Source of the DNA: Verpa conica
Lineage: Eukaryota > Ascomycota > Pezizomycetes > Pezizales > Morchellaceae
NCBI GenBank assembly: GCA_033030425.1
Contig: JAUFSD010000002.1
Coordinates: forward strand, 2,852,001-2,916,000
Length of the DNA: 64,000 nucleotides
Direction of reading: 5' to 3'
Positions 47,197 to 60,679 of the stretch are shown piece after piece (position 1 is the first letter of the stretch; each line of letters opens with the position of its first letter). The translations under genes were made by a program, and so were the position numbers. The notes beneath the pieces were generated by a model. That model was given only the letters and a program-made list of their open reading frames with translations. It ran no database searches and was not told the DNA's origin.

Positions 47197-48572
47197 TCAC
47201 ATATGCTTCCACCCATTATCCGCAAGTATCTGCATCTCGTCTATCAGACAATCTCTCCCAACTTCCTTACCTCCCCACTTCTTCAATCGTGCGTCAATTT
47301 TTTTATCCTTCCATGGCAAATTTAAAATCCATGTTGCCGTTCTTATAAAAATCCCCAGGATTTCATCTCTTGCGGAAGGCCATGACTTTGCTACTTCATA
47401 GGCGGGTTCTTTATATCCTACTCTAACTTGAGGATTGAGAAATACACCGCGGCTTGAAGAAAGTGGGTTATCGTAATGAATAAGGCAACATTCACTTCCT
47501 TCAAGATGGTATAATGCAAGACTGTCAGATATCCCACGGAAGCGAAGAGGCCGCTGTGCGAGAAAGGGTTTGGCATCAAAAGAAACTGGGATGGTTGTCT
47601 ACATGTTAGCATTTTTGTCATACAAACAAACTGTATCCCGCAACCGCTTCTATGGGTCCTTGCATGATGCTGGTTGTACAAGGTAGAAGCTATAACATAC
47701 CCATTCCATTCCAACAAGACCTCACGAGAACTGGTTCTGCGCGAAGCAAGGACTGACGGGACTGGCCAGTACCGAAGTATGGATAATTTAAGCTTGCCGC
47801 CGGGCGGCCCATTGAATCGCGTAGAGCGAAAGTATCATAGAATTGATGTGGGATAGAAAAGTCCAAGGCACAGGCAGCAGCGTAATTACCGGAGCGTGTT
47901 TGCATAAGTTTGATAGCATCCTCTGGCTAAACTTCACCAAATCAAACCAAATTATTGGTTTGATCCCCCTTCCGATCAGTACAGCCAAAACAATTACTTA
48001 AGGGCCTCCAGCAAATTTTTTACCGTAAAAATAACGTCGTTCAAAAATAATATCCTATCGAAAGAGTGTGTGGCGTTGACCACTTCCAGTGACTGTAACG
48101 GTTCCAACACGATATTCCGTAGCCTAGCAAGATACGGTATCCTCCGCAATTCCTTTACTCCATTTTTTGTCTCTATCCACCATTCCTCTTCAGGGGCTTT
48201 TGTTACCTCGTCGTAATGCGTGGTTTCGTCTAGCCTGACGGTTCTCGCAACCCCTAATTCACCGAGCCGCTCATCAAGCTGCTGCAGCTCTTGCTTCGTG
48301 TCGTCCCAGCTCCCACTCTCGTACAACGAGAAGTAGACATTCTCTGGGCCGATCTTTTCGATAAGCCCTAGTACTGCATGAGACCAATGGGATCGAAGGA
48401 CTGGAGCCGAGTTCCAATGGTTACTAGCAATGAAGACACGGCCCAAGGGGATGTCGGCTGGAAGTTTTGGAGATCTCGAATCGAGACGGGATAGCAGGTC
48501 GTATACTGCAAATAGGAATAAGATAAGAGTTATTAGAGCTCCTCTTCGGGGCCGTCGGAAGTATGCAGCCAT
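47197..48572 (-). CDS. CMT1/CAP59-family alpha-1,3-mannosyltransferase-like glycosyltransferase
   Basis: Three exons: 48572-48024, 47926-47701, 47585-47197, coding 387 aa. A short basic N terminus (RRPRRG) and one hydrophobic segment (about 11-27) give a type II signal anchor, so it should act in the Golgi lumen. Family signatures are IASNHWNSAPVLRSHW, IGPENVYFSLYESGSWDDTK, IPYLARLRN, FDRILFLNDVIF, GNYAAACALDF, FYDTFALRDSMG, VRSCWNGM, LRFRGISDSLA and SECCLIHYDNP. These match the family of Cryptococcus Cmt1 and the CAP59 capsule proteins, also widespread in ascomycetes. Cmt1 transfers alpha-1,3-mannose. The acceptor here is unknown, and a cell-wall or glycolipid glycan is a guess. Both introns are set by these motifs, and the C terminus lies well past the apparent stop in the first frame. 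Confidence 0.9.
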
Positions 48573-49820
48573 TTTTATAATATAAAAAAAACCCTTATAG
48601 GTAACTAGCCTGTAATAATACCCGCTGTGAATACATTATTCGGGCTCAACTTGCTATGCGGTTCCGAATTTATAAGGGGAGTCATGTGACTTGGCTGGGC
48701 ACCCCGCCGCGTGGCAGCCAATGCAATATCCTTTTTGAAAACTATTTGCGTACCATAAAATAAAGAACGGGTTCGGGCTGGGACCACGGGTTCCTGTATC
48801 TTGGATATCTATTTACCAATTTTAATTGGGCACAGTGTCTTTTCGAATACCCGGAACATAATTTCCATCCTGCGGTATCAGTTTCGTTCGTTATCTCCGA
48901 GATATTCTGCTTAATACTAACGAGTGCGCCCAGCCCAAAAGGTAAAACTAGAAGCCCTAATGCAATTCTAACCTTTCCTAAAACAGACCTAGCCGCACAG
49001 TATAGGTATGCCATTTCTTGCAAGCTGCATCCTCGTAATATCTTCACCTTGGTGGTAGATGCAAATCAGAAGTGCAAATGATGTCATCTCAAGGCTCATG
49101 CACGGTAGTTGAGATGCATAGCCAGTTTTCTCCAATATGATTGCCCACTTCAAAGAAGCCACCTTTCTATAAGTTTGTTAAATGTGCCCGCATGTACGAT
49201 AACGGTTATCCACAGCATAAAGAAAATGACGGCTAGCGCAGGGGCTACGCTCCGCGGCCGTACTCTAAAGTAGAAGAGAGCAAATGGGACATGCAACGGG
49301 TAGTTTGTGCATGAAGGTTGGGCGTCTAAGTCAAAAAATTAAGAGACCAATCATTATGACTAAGAAATGATGGATTGTGAATACACTTCTGAGCGGACTA
49401 GTTAAATTGCTAATACCCTATATCTACCTAAGTATTGAAGGGTAAAGAAAGATGGTCCTGGGATTGTGGCCGATATATTGACAAGAAAAATGTTTCTGTA
49501 AAATAAAACTACTATTACGCGCTGCATACAGTTACGTTTTCGCCTGCGAGTCCCTACCAAAGAAATTATCACAGCCCGCTGCCCTTTAACAAAACCCCAC
49601 TAAACGCTAGACTACACGGTTACCAGGAAAATCATACGCCATGAGTAGTACAAAAAGATGAGATATGGCCAAGAAATACATCCAAGAGTAAGTCAGGAAA
49701 TTGCAGTAGTAAAAAAAATCAAATTAGATCACTTTAAAGAGAGATAGAAATTAAAAAGTCAAAGTTAAAAGGAAAAGAAAAAACTATACGCAAATTCACC
49801 AGTTCCCACAGAAAACAACA
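48573..49820. other. Intergenic, no supported gene
   Basis: Spacer between the CMT1-like promoter and the tricalbin stop. A 101-codon reverse frame at 48742-49047 has one hydrophobic stretch (LGKVRIALGLLVLPFGLGA) but no recognisable domain and no clear splice partner. Confidence 0.35.
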
Positions 49821-52800
49821 TTACTTCTTCAACAGACCTCTCCGACTATTCTTGGGTGACGCGTTACTCACCATATCCGCGCTCTTGAAGCTCGTCCTTA
49901 ATGTTACCTTGCCCTGACCCACCGACACGACAGTTTCACCACCGCTACCAGTATCATCCACAACAAACAATCCCTCACCAAGCTCCTCGTCGCCACGGAT
50001 GAGATGGTTATCCTCAGCACTGATTTTAAACTGCTGATCTGCAGTACATTGGAACTTAAACTCTTCGTCCCAGGAAAGCTCGCCTGTAGATTTCTTGACC
50101 GATTTGCTCTTGTGTAGTTCCTTGTTTTTGTCTGCTGACTTGAATCGGAGTCGAACATTTGCACCAGTTGGAAAACCAGTGGCACTAACGATTCTAACAG
50201 TCGCAATGCCTGGATCTGGGCCTCCTGTGGCAGCACCAGGTGCTGAAAGGGTGCTGGAAACACTCCTGCTACGGCTGTGAGGACTTCCTCCCGAGACTCC
50301 GGTAGCTGGTGGGCTTAATGCAGTACGTCTTGGAGTTCGACCATCGTCTTGGTTCGCGGTATTAGGAGGAGTTACTTTTCCTTCGCTCTGAACAACAGCA
50401 TCACTCGCAGCCGCGAGGCTAGCGCCACCGTTTGTAGCGGGCCTGACACTGGGTTCGTCCATCATCACCTCCTCTTCTGCGGAACCGTTCGCATCTTTCT
50501 TATTACGACCGAAAGTATTCTTTTTCAAGAAAGAAGCACCCTTAGTGATACCTCCAGCGGCAAAACCACCAACCTTAAGTGGAGCGCCAGCAACACCAGT
50601 AACAATCTTCCCGGGTGTGGCAAAGGTACCATGGAAGGTAGATGATCCCTGTCGCGACCTTACGACATAGTCCGCCCTAAAGAGAATACGGAGGCGAATT
50701 TCACCAAACTTCCCTTCCTCTCCCTTCTTGCCTGTTAGTTTGAGGGTAACGACTTTCGGGTGAAACGGCTCCAAATTTGTCAAATCGATACGACCCTTGC
50801 ACAAGAAATCGGCCTATATTTTATCAGCGTAAACTCACTAGTTACTAATATCCTGGGTCACAAACCTTACTACCCAAATCCCAATCAAAAATCTCGACTA
50901 CAAAGTTCGCTGCAGTTCGCGATACGACCTTCGTCTCGAATACCTCATTCCAAGCAGGATGTAATGTCTTCTTTTGCACTTTAGTCTTGTGCACCTCCTT
51001 ATCATCAAGCTCGAAGACGCAGAAAGGATCACTCTTTCCGTTTCTATCAGCAGATGGGAGGTTAGCGGCATCAAGAATATCAACGCGCACAGTTCCCATG
51101 TTGTTGATGCTCTCGCTGGGATCAAGTTTCATCAGGACTGGAATGTATTTCAAACTGATCTTAATCTTGCTGATCTCTCCGTTTTTATCCTTTAAGGAAA
51201 GGACCGTGGGATTGTTCAAGCATTGTTTGAGAGTCTCAAGAGTATTTCCCTGTAACCTAGCGAGGATATCATCACTCTGTTCATCAATATCTTTCCCGTG
51301 TTCTCTTAGGCGGATAGTGACTTTTGAGAACTCAAGTTCCCTAACGAAGGCATCACCGACTATTATACATTAGCAAACGCTTAGTTAAATCATAAAATGT
51401 ACTAAACTTACTCTCATCAATCTTGATATTCTTGGATTTTATCCTGGTAGTTGCATATGCAGGGTACAACATGTCGTCCATAATTATTTCCACATAGCAG
51501 TCCTTGTGTGCAAGTTGCCCCTCGATGATTTTGAAAATCAATAATCCAGAATCTATTTTATGTCAGAAATAAGCTCCAGAAGTGTAATACCAAGATGCAA
51601 TACCGTATTTTACAAGCTCCTCGGGCGTCAATTTGATCTTTGGAATCTTCTTATCCCCGCTAACACTTCCAGTAGGACTTATAGCTGTCACTGTGTTCTC
51701 TTCGATCAAGTCCTTCTCCTTCTCGTTTTCGATGGCAACTGGGTCCGGGTTATCACCCTTCAGCGCTTCTGCCTCTTCTCGAGCCTTCGTCTTCTCAATA
51801 TCAATCTCTTCTTGGAGCTTCTTCTGTTCATCTTCCTCTTCAGGATCCGCAATGTTTAGGCAAGGATAGAAGGCAATAGTAAAATTTAATGTTCCCTTCT
51901 CGGCACCCTTAGAATCTTTAAGACCCTTGATCTGGTTGATCTTTGCACTGTTCTCCAAGTACAAGCCATTCTCTCCCTCCTTAACATACTCGCCTGCATC
52001 GACCTCAACATGGCCGAGAGAACGATCCTTCCCTACCTTCTCTTGATCCATGACTTCGAGTAGCAGCTTCTCTTTTGCCGAATGGACAGGCACGTATAAA
52101 ACTTCATCCCAATCTGGATTGAGATCGTTTTCGAAAGTAACAGATCTAGCTTTTTCGACACCAGAAAGCAGAACACGGACGTATGCATCAGATTTGCCGA
52201 GGGCCTCCATATTTCGAAGATTCCTACCATTTAAAAAGTGTAGCCTCATAACACCAATGGGAGTTTGGTAGCCCCCAGTTCCAGAGACACCCTTAATAGT
52301 CACAGGCTTCCATTGGGCACTCATCTTGACACGACCAGTTTTAACCCCCGCAAGACTAAACCAATCACTTCCTTTCTTGGTCATCTCCAGCATCTCGTCA
52401 AATTTGATTTTATATCTTCCTAATTCTGGATCTGCAGCCAAGTCGCGGTCGTCTTTGATGACAACTTCCAATGTGCAAGCCTTGCGATTTGTAATGAGCA
52501 CCTCGTGGGATTCCTCCCAAATAGGGTTGTTGTTACGTTTCACGATTTTTGACTTATGAATTAATTTGTCGTTAAGAAGTTGACAGGCGTAAGGAGAAAG
52601 CATTCCAACCAAACTTTTACTGGAATCGAGTTCCTTTGCCTGGGAAATAGTCCATCGTAGAATACCAGTATCGCTTTCTGGGACGGGTTCCTGGGTACCG
52701 TCCTCCAGTATACGCCCTTCTAAAACTGGGAAGAATCTCAGATCGCATGAAACCTGTCCTCTCGGCTTTCCGTTTGTCATAACAGGAATTGTGATATTCT

Positions 52801-54762
52801 CTTGTTCCGGATCTTCCTGGAGTGTGTCCAAAGCAAATGTGGCAGTCCCTAGCTCTTTGTCCTTTCGGATTTCATTCCAGTCGAACAGCCCCACAGTCAA
52901 AGCGTCATTGAAATTTGAAATAATAATGTATTTAGTCTCATTCCACCTAGGATTGACACTTTCCTTGATAATTTTGGTACGAGCAACTTCGACGCGGTTG
53001 TTGATTGAGAATACTGCATATGGATCGGGGGTGCCACTAAACTTGTCCGGGTTCTTAAGGCCATGGGCCTTATGGATGGTAACTGCAAGAACACCAATAG
53101 CAGTATCGATTGGGGCACCACCCAGCATTTTTGCAACCTCTAGAGTGAAGACATTGGGGGCGTAAAGCATGGGACCGAGAACGCCATGGATCTGATCTTG
53201 AATGAATCCAGACAAACCAGGCAGGAAACCGATATCGATACCAAAAGTTTCACCGCCAACAGGCTTCAAAACATAGTCGAAGGCTGGAGGTTGCAAGAAG
53301 CAGACATCAACTTTCTCGATCTTAAAGAATGTCAGTTGAACACTCTTAAATGTAGCTTGTAGCTAGACCATTTCTTACATGAGGAAAGTTGATCTGAAGC
53401 TTCATCTTGATTTTCATGATTCCAGTAAATGCCATGTCTTCGACAACGATCGGGATACCCTTGCTCGCGATACCTTTACCAACACGAACCTCAAGAACAA
53501 CTCTCCTACTCGTGAATTAGCAAATATTAGGCAGGAAGTAGGAAGGTAAAGCACCACTTACGGATTAATCTTATTCTTGAGCTGTCTGCTTGTCAAGTCC
53601 GCAGTGTCATTCGGAGTAAAGCTGAATTTCCAGTCCATTTCTACAATATCATCTTCTGTCTTCGGGTAAGATTTGACAAATTCAATCCTCGGTGGTTTGG
53701 TTCCAAGGTGAAAGGTAGACAATCTCAGTGATTCTATAAAACCAGGAGTTGCCCCAGCTAAAACTTGATCGGCAGTATTGACAACTGTCGCGGCGAGTAC
53801 AGGTTGGTAGATAGGCCAAAACTTGACAGTGAAGGAGTTGATCCATTCGAGAGACTCAACATCAGTATCTAGTCTTTGCTTTGCAAATTCGCGGTTCAAA
53901 TCATCTCGGACATTGCGGCGAACACGCATCATCGAGGTTCGGTAGTATGTTGCACAGCATGCCATTATAATCATAATCCAGCCGATACCACCGCCAATAA
54001 GAGTCAGGAACCAAGTGGAAAGGGACGTGAACAATATGATACCCGCATTGTGATACCAATCTAATACCCGATACTGTCAGAATACTATTCAGTGAAAGCT
54101 CCTAGTCCAATAAAACTCACCTCCGAAAAACTTATCATCCAAATTAGCTTCTACAAGTGTTTGGTGATTTTCAGCGACAGCATCATCGATGCCAAGTGCA
54201 TCATTTAAGCTACCAAATCTAGGAGCCCACCCAACGCGATCCCATTCTCCATCACCAGCTTTGGGGTATCCATTGACCATTGCTGGGGCTTTTGGTGCTA
54301 CAGCAGACGTAGGAGTAGGGACTGTCGATCCGTTTGTCCCATTGGTAGTTTTCAGAGCACCGTTTGTTCCCTTCGTGCCCTGTATAATATTCACCCATTC
54401 AGCAAACTATACCCGCAGCCCCTACAACCCCACCACCAAGAGAACTCACGATGTCCGTTGAAACAACAGGCGCAGCTGGCTTAATCGATGGCAGATTTAG
54501 ACCTGCAGGAATAGCCTACTCGTCAAAAGTTAGTAATCTGGCCCTGACTTGAAGATCTGCAGCATGGTTCATCGACTCTACTATAGCTTTCAGGGCGTAC
54601 CTTTTTTACTTGCTCAGCCTTCTGTTCGGGGGTTGCATTTGGGTCGAATTCAAACACAGTTGCCCCCTTCTTTCTCGCGTCATTTGCCATTTGATGTTCC
54701 ATCGCTTTAGCATCTTCTAGCCGTTCGGCAGCAGAGCCTGGTGGAGAAACGGTGTCCGCCAT
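49821..54762 (-). CDS. TCB: Tricalbin, ER-plasma membrane tether
   Basis: Nine exons: 54762-54601, 54515-54450, 54379-54121, 54060-53562, 53505-53379, 53320-51604, 51552-51412, 51359-50866, 50813-49821, coding 1485 aa. Tricalbins (extended synaptotagmins) anchor cortical ER to the plasma membrane and move lipids at the contact. Order: disordered N terminus (1-160), a hydrophobic hairpin (about 168-205: TWFLTLIGGGIGWIMI), an SMP lipid-binding domain (about 215-425), then five C2 domains (about 445, 590, 745, 1078 and 1357 onwards). Asp-rich Ca2+ loops are seen in the first (TPDPYAVF), third (KSDAYVRV) and fourth (KSDPFCVFELDD). The second and fifth lack them. The C-terminal linker before the last C2 is Ser/Pro-rich, with the tail RRGLLKK. 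Exon 6 starts after an AAG acceptor. All junctions keep frame. The leader at 54800-55200 is pyrimidine-rich on the coding strand. Confidence 0.93.
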
Positions 54763-57464
54763 TTTTAAGCCAATTTACAATTAGCCCGTGAGAAAGGCGA
54801 GGGGACGCTGCGTCTTTCTCAGTAGGAGTAAAGAAGAAATAGTCGAGAGAATGGCCAGCTAGTCGGTGATGGTATGGCGAGGGGTAAGAATAAAGCGGTT
54901 AGGGGTCGGCAGCAGCGAAACTACTCAGAAGACGAAGATAAGATATTGTGTTACGAGATGAGGACGACAATTGAATGGGAGATTTGATAATGTGATGTCC
55001 CGTGTGAAGGGGGTTTTCAGGAGATTCTCCGAAAGAAGACAATTGGGACACAGAGTGGTAAAAAAGAGAGTTGGAGGGGGAAAGGAGAGAGGGACGGCAA
55101 GGCGGGAGGGGGGGCAGTCAAGTAGGGAAGGGAAATGACCCCAAGAGGGATGGATGCAGGATAACTGCTGGTGGGCAGAAACGAAGCAAGGCAAGCTGGA
55201 CCGTGAACTCAACACCAAGCAGTAAATAAGAAAAGCAGGTCTCACACGCACACACACATAACAGTCAAGAATACGCTCTGGTGGTGGTGGAGCAGCAAGC
55301 AAGCAGTTGACTGTGGTGACGACGTAGTCTATCTAGATCCCAGTCCATTCTCCAGCCACCAAGATCCACCCACGCAACACTCCCCGGTGCCAGGTTTCCT
55401 CTGCTGCCAATACCCTATAATTCGAATTACCACTTCTCCGCGCTGGAGGCCAATTCCCCAACCAAGATATCTCTGCTGGACAGCAAACAACTCTTTGCCA
55501 ATGGGTAGACCTAAAGTACCTTGTCAAAAGTGCCCATTTGCATGCCTAGTCTTATCCAGTGCACCGTCATACACGCAAGCTCAAGAAGACAGGACTATTA
55601 TCAACCTGTAAATCGTATTGACTGCAGCATGAGACCGCGATAACGCACGCACGCAACCGTTCTGCCCACGCGAAGGAAAGAAAAGAAAAAAAAGGCGAAG
55701 TCCATCCATCCATCCATCAATTCAGCTTTGCGTCATGCCCGCTGCAAAAGAAGGTAAACAGACAGGGATCTGCGTCGGCACCCTGACGACACTCTTTCAG
55801 CTGCGATTTGGTGCTCTCTCGCCCTCCATGTCCCCCAGTATCAACTCCCCTGTCACTACCGTACACGAAAAGGCATGTAAGACCAAGGAGCTTGGGGAAC
55901 CGGGAGTATATCATCACGAACGTTAAGTGCGGCAGCCCAAAGATATAGATCGCCATGTGCTCTGTGCTTAGGCAGACGATTCTAGCAATTCATATTCAAC
56001 TTGTACCTACATATATATCTCTGCTCTACCTTGGCTGTATAAAGTAAACTCTATGCGATGCACATCGTAGTGGTTGCGCGGAACTGGGTGTATTTTTTAG
56101 CTTTACGCCCTCTGTTTCTCGCTCCCCAATTGTTTCAACAGCAAGCCGCACTAGAATCGCCACTAGAGTAGGTAGCACAGCCTCAAATCCTATTTCACGC
56201 ATTTTTCCCGAGGTACTGGCATAAAGAAAAACGTTATCGCACTAAGTATGGTCTGGACTCATTGCGAAGCGACCCTTTGCATATATGTGTATCTTTCCTT
56301 TTACCCTTCTTTTCGCCTCCATCTCCAGCTAGTCTATTATTGTTCTAACTAGGTACCTGCAATATTGCCGCTCGATTACCAGTGCACCTATTGCTTGGTC
56401 AAGATCCACCCTCATCCCAAGTATAGGGTACCGATTTCATGGGCCGGGATACGGACCAGACTTCCAGATATAGTGGAGGGCACGAGAGTAACGCGAACTA
56501 GATATATATGCATAGTACCTATCCGCGATGAGATACATGTATCTAGCGCACAAACTATAGGAATCAAAGATAAAACAGACAAAGATGTTCCCCCAAGTGT
56601 TTCAACTCCGCCGACTGCCCAAGACTTAAGAACCCCCCTCCTCCCGGAACAGTGCAATTGAAACTTCGCCTTCTGGATATCGTGTAGTACTTGATCAATA
56701 TGCCGTTCAGCCGGAACTCTACACTTTGGTTTTTGGTCTCACAGCCTGTAAATTTTCGCCGATGATATGTAGCTGTGACCAAATGTATTACCTACCTGAA
56801 ACAGTCCAGATGCCTCGCGCCGATGCAGCTAATGCTGTATGCGGCACAGTGTTTACCTATAAGATCATAGACTTTATGCATCTCCGATAGTCGGGCGGCA
56901 TGTAACCAGCCTACGGGAAGTTTGCGGGGGAAAATAATCTCACCTCCGGAGGGGCCGCCTAAGAAACAACCGAGTGAGGGCACATGAGAATCTTGGCAGC
57001 ATCCCTGGTGGACACTTGGAGCAATTTCTAGCCCTCACGGTAGCCAGAATCTTAGTGGCTATTCCTCCGTTTCATACTATGCAACGTGCCACCATTGAAC
57101 ATGCAAGAGGTGAAAAGCACTGTAACATGTGGAGGAAGTCACAAAGTTCAAGGGCGAGCAGACAAAATTAAAATTAGATATCTATGAAATAAACAAACAA
57201 TGGGAGCAACCAGTAAGTTAAGAAACACCCAGCGCGCAAATATTTAGGATTCTTCGATTGGATTGATGTATTTCCAGTGTTTCCGGATCGCTGGCCGAAG
57301 CCAAGAAAGTCACGTGCTAGTAAATTTATCCAGTCAGCAAGCTTCCACCGGAACTTCGACAACAACTGTCGACAACTGTTTCAATAGTTCTGCCATCAGC
57401 CCAAGCTTTTACCCCCATAATATACAGCTTCTTATCAATCGACTCAGAGTACAGGTTACCCATC
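54763..57464. other. Divergent intergenic region, tricalbin / epsin
   Basis: About 2.7 kb between outward-facing starts. Up to about 55300 it is purine-rich on + (tricalbin leader). The rest is of mixed composition with no open frame that has protein-like character. I see nothing else in it. Confidence 0.4.
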
Positions 57465-59491
57465 ATGAATCTCGATAATCTCCGCGACACTATCCAGAGC
57501 ATATCTCTATACGATGTCAAAGCTGCCGTCAGGAAGGCCCAAAATGGTGAGTTGTTCTTATCCCCGCCCTTGCCCCTTATAATGAACTAGTGGTGGACCA
57601 GAATGAAGCGCCAAATCAGACAATTGCTAATGTCATGATATAAATAGTTGTTATGAACTATACAGAGATGGAAGCAAAGGTGCTTTTCCCTCGAATTCTC
57701 GTGGGGGGTGATAGGAAGAAAGTGATCGGCGGTCGCTGGAATAGGGCTTCTGACAATGAATAGGTCCGGGAGGCAACGAATAATGAACCATGGGGTGCTT
57801 CATCTACACTGATGCAAGAAATTGCCAGTGGTACATATAACTAGTGAGTTCTAAACAGCCCCTCCTTTGCATTTTACTGGGCTAGGGACCTACTCTTTTG
57901 CACACACTATAGCTTACATTTCGGGCTCTTTTTGTAGCCAACTCCTCAACGAGATTATGCCTATGATTTACAAAAGGTTCACGGAAAAGTCTGCCGAGGA
58001 GTGGAGACAAATTTATAAGGTCAGTACATACTTATCTATATTTCCCACCTTAGTTATTAAGATTTACCATAGAATAGAAAGTTGCTCTAACACTGTTACT
58101 CATAGGCTCTTCAACTTTTGGAGTATCTCGTCAAGCATGGATCCGAGCAAGTTATTGATGATGGTCGCTCTCATCTCTCTACCATAAAGATGCTCCGGCA
58201 ATTCCATTTCATCGATTTGAATGGAAAGGACCAAGGAATAAATGTGCGCAACCGCGCGAAAGAGCTCGCCGAACTTCTGTCTGATGTTGATCGTATACGC
58301 CAAGAGCGCAAGAAAGCACGGGCTAGTAAGAACAAGTACGGAGGAGTTGAAGGCGGTGGTTCTGGGGCTTATGGGGGAATGAGCGGTGGTGGTGGCGGAA
58401 TGGGTGGCGATAACGGCTTTGGCCGGAGATACGGTGGTTTCGGTAGCGAGAGCTCTGACTTTGGCGGCTATTCAGGTGGGGTTTATGGTGACGGAGGTGG
58501 GTTCGGTGGTGCTGGAGGACGGTCTGGGGGATTTCATGATGAGGGGACTTCTAGGCCTTCATCAAGGACCCAAAAATTTGAAGAATATGATGAATATGAC
58601 GATGGAGCAGCATCTTCGCGACGCACCGCTGGGTCTGGAGCAAGCTCGAGCACCCGACGAAAGGAATCTGCCGCACCTGTTAAGCCACCCCCGAAGAAGA
58701 AAGAACCAGAAGTTGATCTCTTCTCGTTCGGTGATGAACCAACGCCTACGGTTTCTAGCTCCAAACAGAAGCAGGCATCAAATGCCCTTGATGATGATTT
58801 TGGAACCCTACAGTCTGGTGGGGCTGATGATGACGACTTTGCCGATTTCCAGTCTGCCTCTGGTCCTGCACCATCTGCCATAGCTACTCTTCAGGCACCG
58901 GCAATAGCAGCGCCGAAAACATTCAGTCCTATTCCACCTCTAACCGCCTCTGCGTCCTCCACAAACCTCATGCAACCCAAGCCAATGAGCGCCGGTCAAG
59001 CTGCAGGAATCAACGATCTCGTTGGCATAGCCTCTATCTCACCAGCGCCCTCTCGGGGAATGGCATCTCCACCTAGCATGACACCTGCCTCGACCGGTGG
59101 GTTCTCTGGGATGGGTGGAATGACATCAATGAGGCCTACAAATACGGCACCCGCAGGCTACCAACCTACACAACCGAATTACTTCACTTCAATGTCCACT
59201 ACTACCATCTCCACCGGAACTCCCCTCTCTCCAGCATCTACAGGAACTCCTACGTCAGCAGCGGCGAAGAAACCGGCAGGTGATGCATTCGGTAATATTT
59301 GGAGTATGGCAAGCAAGGATATTAAGAAGCCGAGTACTCCAGGAAATAGCAACTCGCCAAGCCTACAGTCATTGGCCAAAGAGAAAGCAAGTGCTGGAAT
59401 TTGGGGCGCACCAGCGAGTGGGACGAGCAATACATATGGCGGATCAACTACAGGAAAGACTGGAGGTGGCTTGGATGACCTTTTGGGTTAA
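57465..59491 (+). CDS. ENT3: ENTH-domain epsin, Ent3/epsinR type
   Basis: Five exons: 57465-57546, 57648-57679, 57764-57843, 57938-58019, 58106-59491, coding 553 aa. Residues 1-145 are an ENTH domain: VVMNYTEMEAKVREATNNE, PWGASSTLMQEIA, YKRFTEKSAEEWRQIYK, ALQLLEYLVKHGSEQVID, FIDLNGKDQGINVRNRAKEL. ENTH binds phosphoinositides. The rest is disordered: a Gly/Tyr-rich stretch (about 175-235), then acidic phenylalanine motifs DDDFGTL and DDDFADFQSASG that resemble binding sites for gamma-ear/GGA ear domains, and a Ser/Pro/Thr-rich tail ending GGLDDLLG. The lack of UIM and NPF motifs and the presence of DFADF argue for the TGN/endosomal Ent3/epsinR class rather than plasma-membrane epsin. Exon 2 is only 32 bp and keeps a conserved ENTH block. 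Confidence 0.92.
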
Positions 59492-60679
59492 AGAACGTTC
59501 AAAAAATTTGCTGGCGGTTTCTTCTCTGTTGATATGATAGGGACGGGTGATAGATATTTGGCGGAAGGTGTTAAAATTGTGGGGTGAATGAGGGGCAGAT
59601 AGTACACGATCCAGGGAACTGGGATAATTATAACCATGTCCCTGCTTCTTCTTATTTATATTTATATGCCTATGTCCGTTAGTGATTGGATGTCACAAGA
59701 CAAAAATGGTTTTCTTCGCGTTTTTGGTTCTGCGTTTGATATATTACTTTTGGGAATTTCGTAGCCAACAAAAATACATGTAATCCTACTGTGGTCTTAT
59801 ATGTCTTTGGGTAGATGTTCTTAGTTCGTGGTTGGTCTAGGGATTCCACGATCCCATTATGAGGGATCAGGTTTAAGGTTTAGAGAAAATATATTATTTT
59901 AAAGGTACTAGAAACTGTCTTTCCTGTAGTACCAGTAGAACAAGATATATGGGATCTGACATAACGGCCCCACTGCAAGACTTGAGTGCAGGATTATCCG
60001 AAAACTCGGTTACATGACATGACAGATCGACACATGGGATCAACGGTAACCATCCTAAAGCGTCATAGATGGCCGAAAACGCCGAGCATCCGACTCATTT
60101 GGGTTATTTTTACTACTTTGTTGGAATGTCTTAAAATGTGTGCAGTGATGCCATATGGAGATCAATTACATATTCTCGACCTCAGCATGTCATAGAGGTC
60201 AGATTACTCTTGGGGAGATTTCGGCATAGCAAAAATCACGAGATCTCGGCTTAAAGCGCGCACGGACATTAGATCGATCCTTATCATTATCTAGCCGGGC
60301 AATGCAGCCAGGAACACGGCAAGTATGTACGTAACCTGCATAAAAATAAAAAATAAGAAACCTCCGGAATACTGATAACTTATCGGTTAACGCCGGATCT
60401 TCACTATTTAGGGAGCTTAAGCCTCGAGTATCCCCAATCTAGAGTAGTTGGTTGGGCCTCTTTCTACGAATAGTGAAGCATTATTAGTTCAAAAACAGGG
60501 TCCATGACCTTTCTATACCCATCTTCTTTTTTCTCCTCCTCCTCCTCCTCCTCTCCTTTTCTCTCATCATCAATCTCATCATCAATCACATTCTTCAGTT
60601 TATATTATTTTACACTAGATACCCTTTATCTACATAATCTCAACATATAGCTTCAACGACATCTTAGGCAGCTTTAGCC
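59492..60679. other. Intergenic, with CTC repeat near PUT1 leader
   Basis: 3' UTR of the epsin, then spacer. At about 60530-60555 there is a CTCCTC microsatellite followed by CTCATCATCAAT repeats, in the pyrimidine-rich leader of the next gene. Confidence 0.45.

Noticed and set aside
48742..49047. 101-codon frame with one hydrophobic stretch
   Set aside because: No conserved motif, no clear start context, and it overlaps the presumed CMT1-like promoter.
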